Shown in pieces: positions 63,019-64,000 of a DNA stretch of 64,000 nucleotides; position 1 is the first letter of the stretch, and each line of letters begins with the position of its first letter. Origin of the DNA: Peptococcaceae bacterium (lineage in GTDB: Bacteria; Bacillota; Peptococcia; Peptococcales; Peptococcaceae); assembly GCA_019420345.1 (NCBI GenBank), contig JAHZHI010000055.1, positions 23,969 through 87,968 on the forward strand. Reading direction: 5' to 3'. A model generated the notes under the pieces. That model was not told the DNA's origin and did no database searches. It was given only the letters and a program-made list of their open reading frames with translations. The position numbers and the translations under genes were made by a program.

Positions 63019-63900
63019 TTGAATAATTTTGTGATCAGCTGCTGTACCCCGGTCGACTATCCCCGCGAAACCATGAAGGCGCTCAATGTCGAAACGGTTT
63101 ATTATCATGTCATTTTAGACGGTAAAGATTATCTCGATGATTTTGGCGAGAGCATCAGCCCGGAACAACTGCATCAATATATGGTCGATGGCCACGACGT
63201 AAAAACTTCACAGGTCAGCGTCGGAGAATACAAGGCATTTTTCCGCCCATTTCTTGAAGACGGCAAAGATATCCTCCATATTTCTGTTTCCAGCGGCATC
63301 TCGGGCACATACAATTCTGCCACACTGGCAGCACGTCATCTTCTGGAAGAATTTCCGGAACGCAAGCTCATCGTCGTGGATTCGCTCAGCGGTTCTGTGG
63401 GCTACGGAATGATTGTTGAGGAAGCGGCTCATTTGCGCGATGAGGGAAAGAATATCGAAGAAATTCGCGATTGGATCGAAGAGCATCGCCAAAGCATGCA
63501 GCATTATTTCTTTTCAACCGACCTTAGTTACTTCATAAAGGGCGGACGCATTCCACGTTATGCAGGCATCCTCGCACAAAAAATGAAGATTTGCCCAGTC
63601 ATGGTCGCCAACGCCAAAGGCGAAATCGTCATGAGCGATAAAATTCGCACCCGCAAAAAAGCAATCCAGCGCATTGTCGAACGCATTAGCGAAGTGGCCA
63701 TTGATGGTTACAATTACAGCGGCAAACTTATGATTTCCCATTCAGACTTAGCGTCAGCGAAGGAAACGGCAGCTCTTATCCGTGAAAAATTTCCAAAACT
63801 GATTGATCTTGTCATCCGTCCACTGGGCGCTACGTTCAGCGGTCACAGCGGCCCTGGCTGTGTATGCATTTGTTTCTGGGGCAAAGCACGTGTACAATAA
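63019..63900 (+). CDS. DegV-family fatty-acid-binding protein (293 aa)
   Basis: DegV proteins bind fatty acids and, as FakB, present them to the FakA kinase for phospholipid synthesis. Seen here: TSQVSVGEYKAFF, the fatty-acid/phosphate-binding VSSGISGTYNSA, DSLSGSVGYGMIVEEA, and the C-terminal GATFSGHSGPGCVCICF. Full family length. The start is TTG behind GGAGGGTTTCCC. No FakA gene is in the window, so assignment to FakB is tentative. Confidence 0.9.
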   Translation: MNNFVISCCTPVDYPRETMKALNVETVYYHVILDGKDYLDDFGESISPEQLHQYMVDGHDVKTSQVSVGEYKAFFRPFLEDGKDILHISVSSGISGTYNSATLAARHLLEEFPERKLIVVDSLSGSVGYGMIVEEAAHLRDEGKNIEEIRDWIEEHRQSMQHYFFSTDLSYFIKGGRIPRYAGILAQKMKICPVMVANAKGEIVMSDKIRTRKKAIQRIVERISEVAIDGYNYSGKLMISHSDLASAKETAALIREKFPKLIDLVIRPLGATFSGHSGPGCVCICFWGKARVQ

Positions 63901-63913
63901 ATGTTAACGTGAT

Positions 63914-63946
63914 CTGCGGCATGGTCCATCATGCCGCAGTTTTTTT
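63914..63946 (+). terminator. terminator of the DegV gene
   Basis: Perfect 10-bp arms CTGCGGCATG/CATGCCGCAG, 6-base loop, seven T. Confidence 0.9.
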
Positions 63947-64000
63947 ACGGCGAATTTACAATCTAAGTGCAACAAAAAATGACTCATAGAACTTCTGGTA

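Overview
The window reads as the chromosome of a Bacillota (Firmicutes) bacterium. Support comes from purine-rich AGGAGG-type ribosome-binding sites, ribosomal protein L27 with a cleavable N-terminal peptide next to its protease Prp, RNase J, an FMN riboswitch ahead of ribDE-BA-H, and many PadR/GntR/MarR/TetR one-component regulators. Most of the DNA is of moderate to fairly high GC with GC-rich third codon positions. The stretch of about 12.6-17.1 kb is visibly AT-rich and looks acquired. I cannot fix the class; an anaerobic clostridial or negativicute lineage is a guess. No rRNA, tRNA, CRISPR array or prophage was seen.

Region 1 (1-12.5 kb) is an accessory membrane and stress region. It holds a GNAT acetyltransferase, a GntR-controlled ABC exporter, a PadR-controlled array of four DUF1048-type membrane paralogues, a TetR/MATE pair, a PadR-HAAS-DUF4097 envelope module and a MarR/MATE operon. 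Region 2 (12.5-17.1 kb) is an AT-rich insert holding a Crp/Fnr regulator, a DASS-type transporter and a secretory-type phosphodiesterase. It is bounded by a 46-bp direct repeat of the 3' end of ribH. Region 3 (17.1-22.7 kb) is the riboflavin operon with its riboswitch, then alanine racemase and a small unknown gene.

Region 4 (22.7-30 kb) is a nitrogen-assimilation cluster: gltB, a strikingly shortened gltD lacking its NADPH-binding domain, and an ammonium transporter fused to a P-II domain. A strong promoter that runs straight into a 19-bp perfect hairpin precedes it. The loop of a small hairpin in the amt leader carries the same ten bases as the 5' arm of that hairpin. Region 5 (30-41 kb) is mostly housekeeping on the minus strand: VTT membrane protein, lipoprotein, obgE, a membrane MutS-like ATPase, rpmA-prp-rplU, a solo TIR-domain protein, proC, a nitrilase-family amidase and RNase J.

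Region 6 (41-48.6 kb) holds a two-component system with a BceAB-like ABC transporter, a polar amino-acid ABC importer and comF. Region 7 (48.6-64 kb) holds aconitase, a tyrosine recombinase coupled to a five-repeat zinc-ribbon protein, an ECF sigma/ABC operon, a methyltransferase, a MATE/PadR pair whose operator-like motif recurs before a split chromate transporter, an Xre regulator, an M19 dipeptidase and a DegV protein. The most unusual items are the truncated GltD, the ribH-repeat-bounded insert, the gltB/amt leader elements, the recombinase/zinc-ribbon pair, the DUF1048 array and the solo TIR protein.
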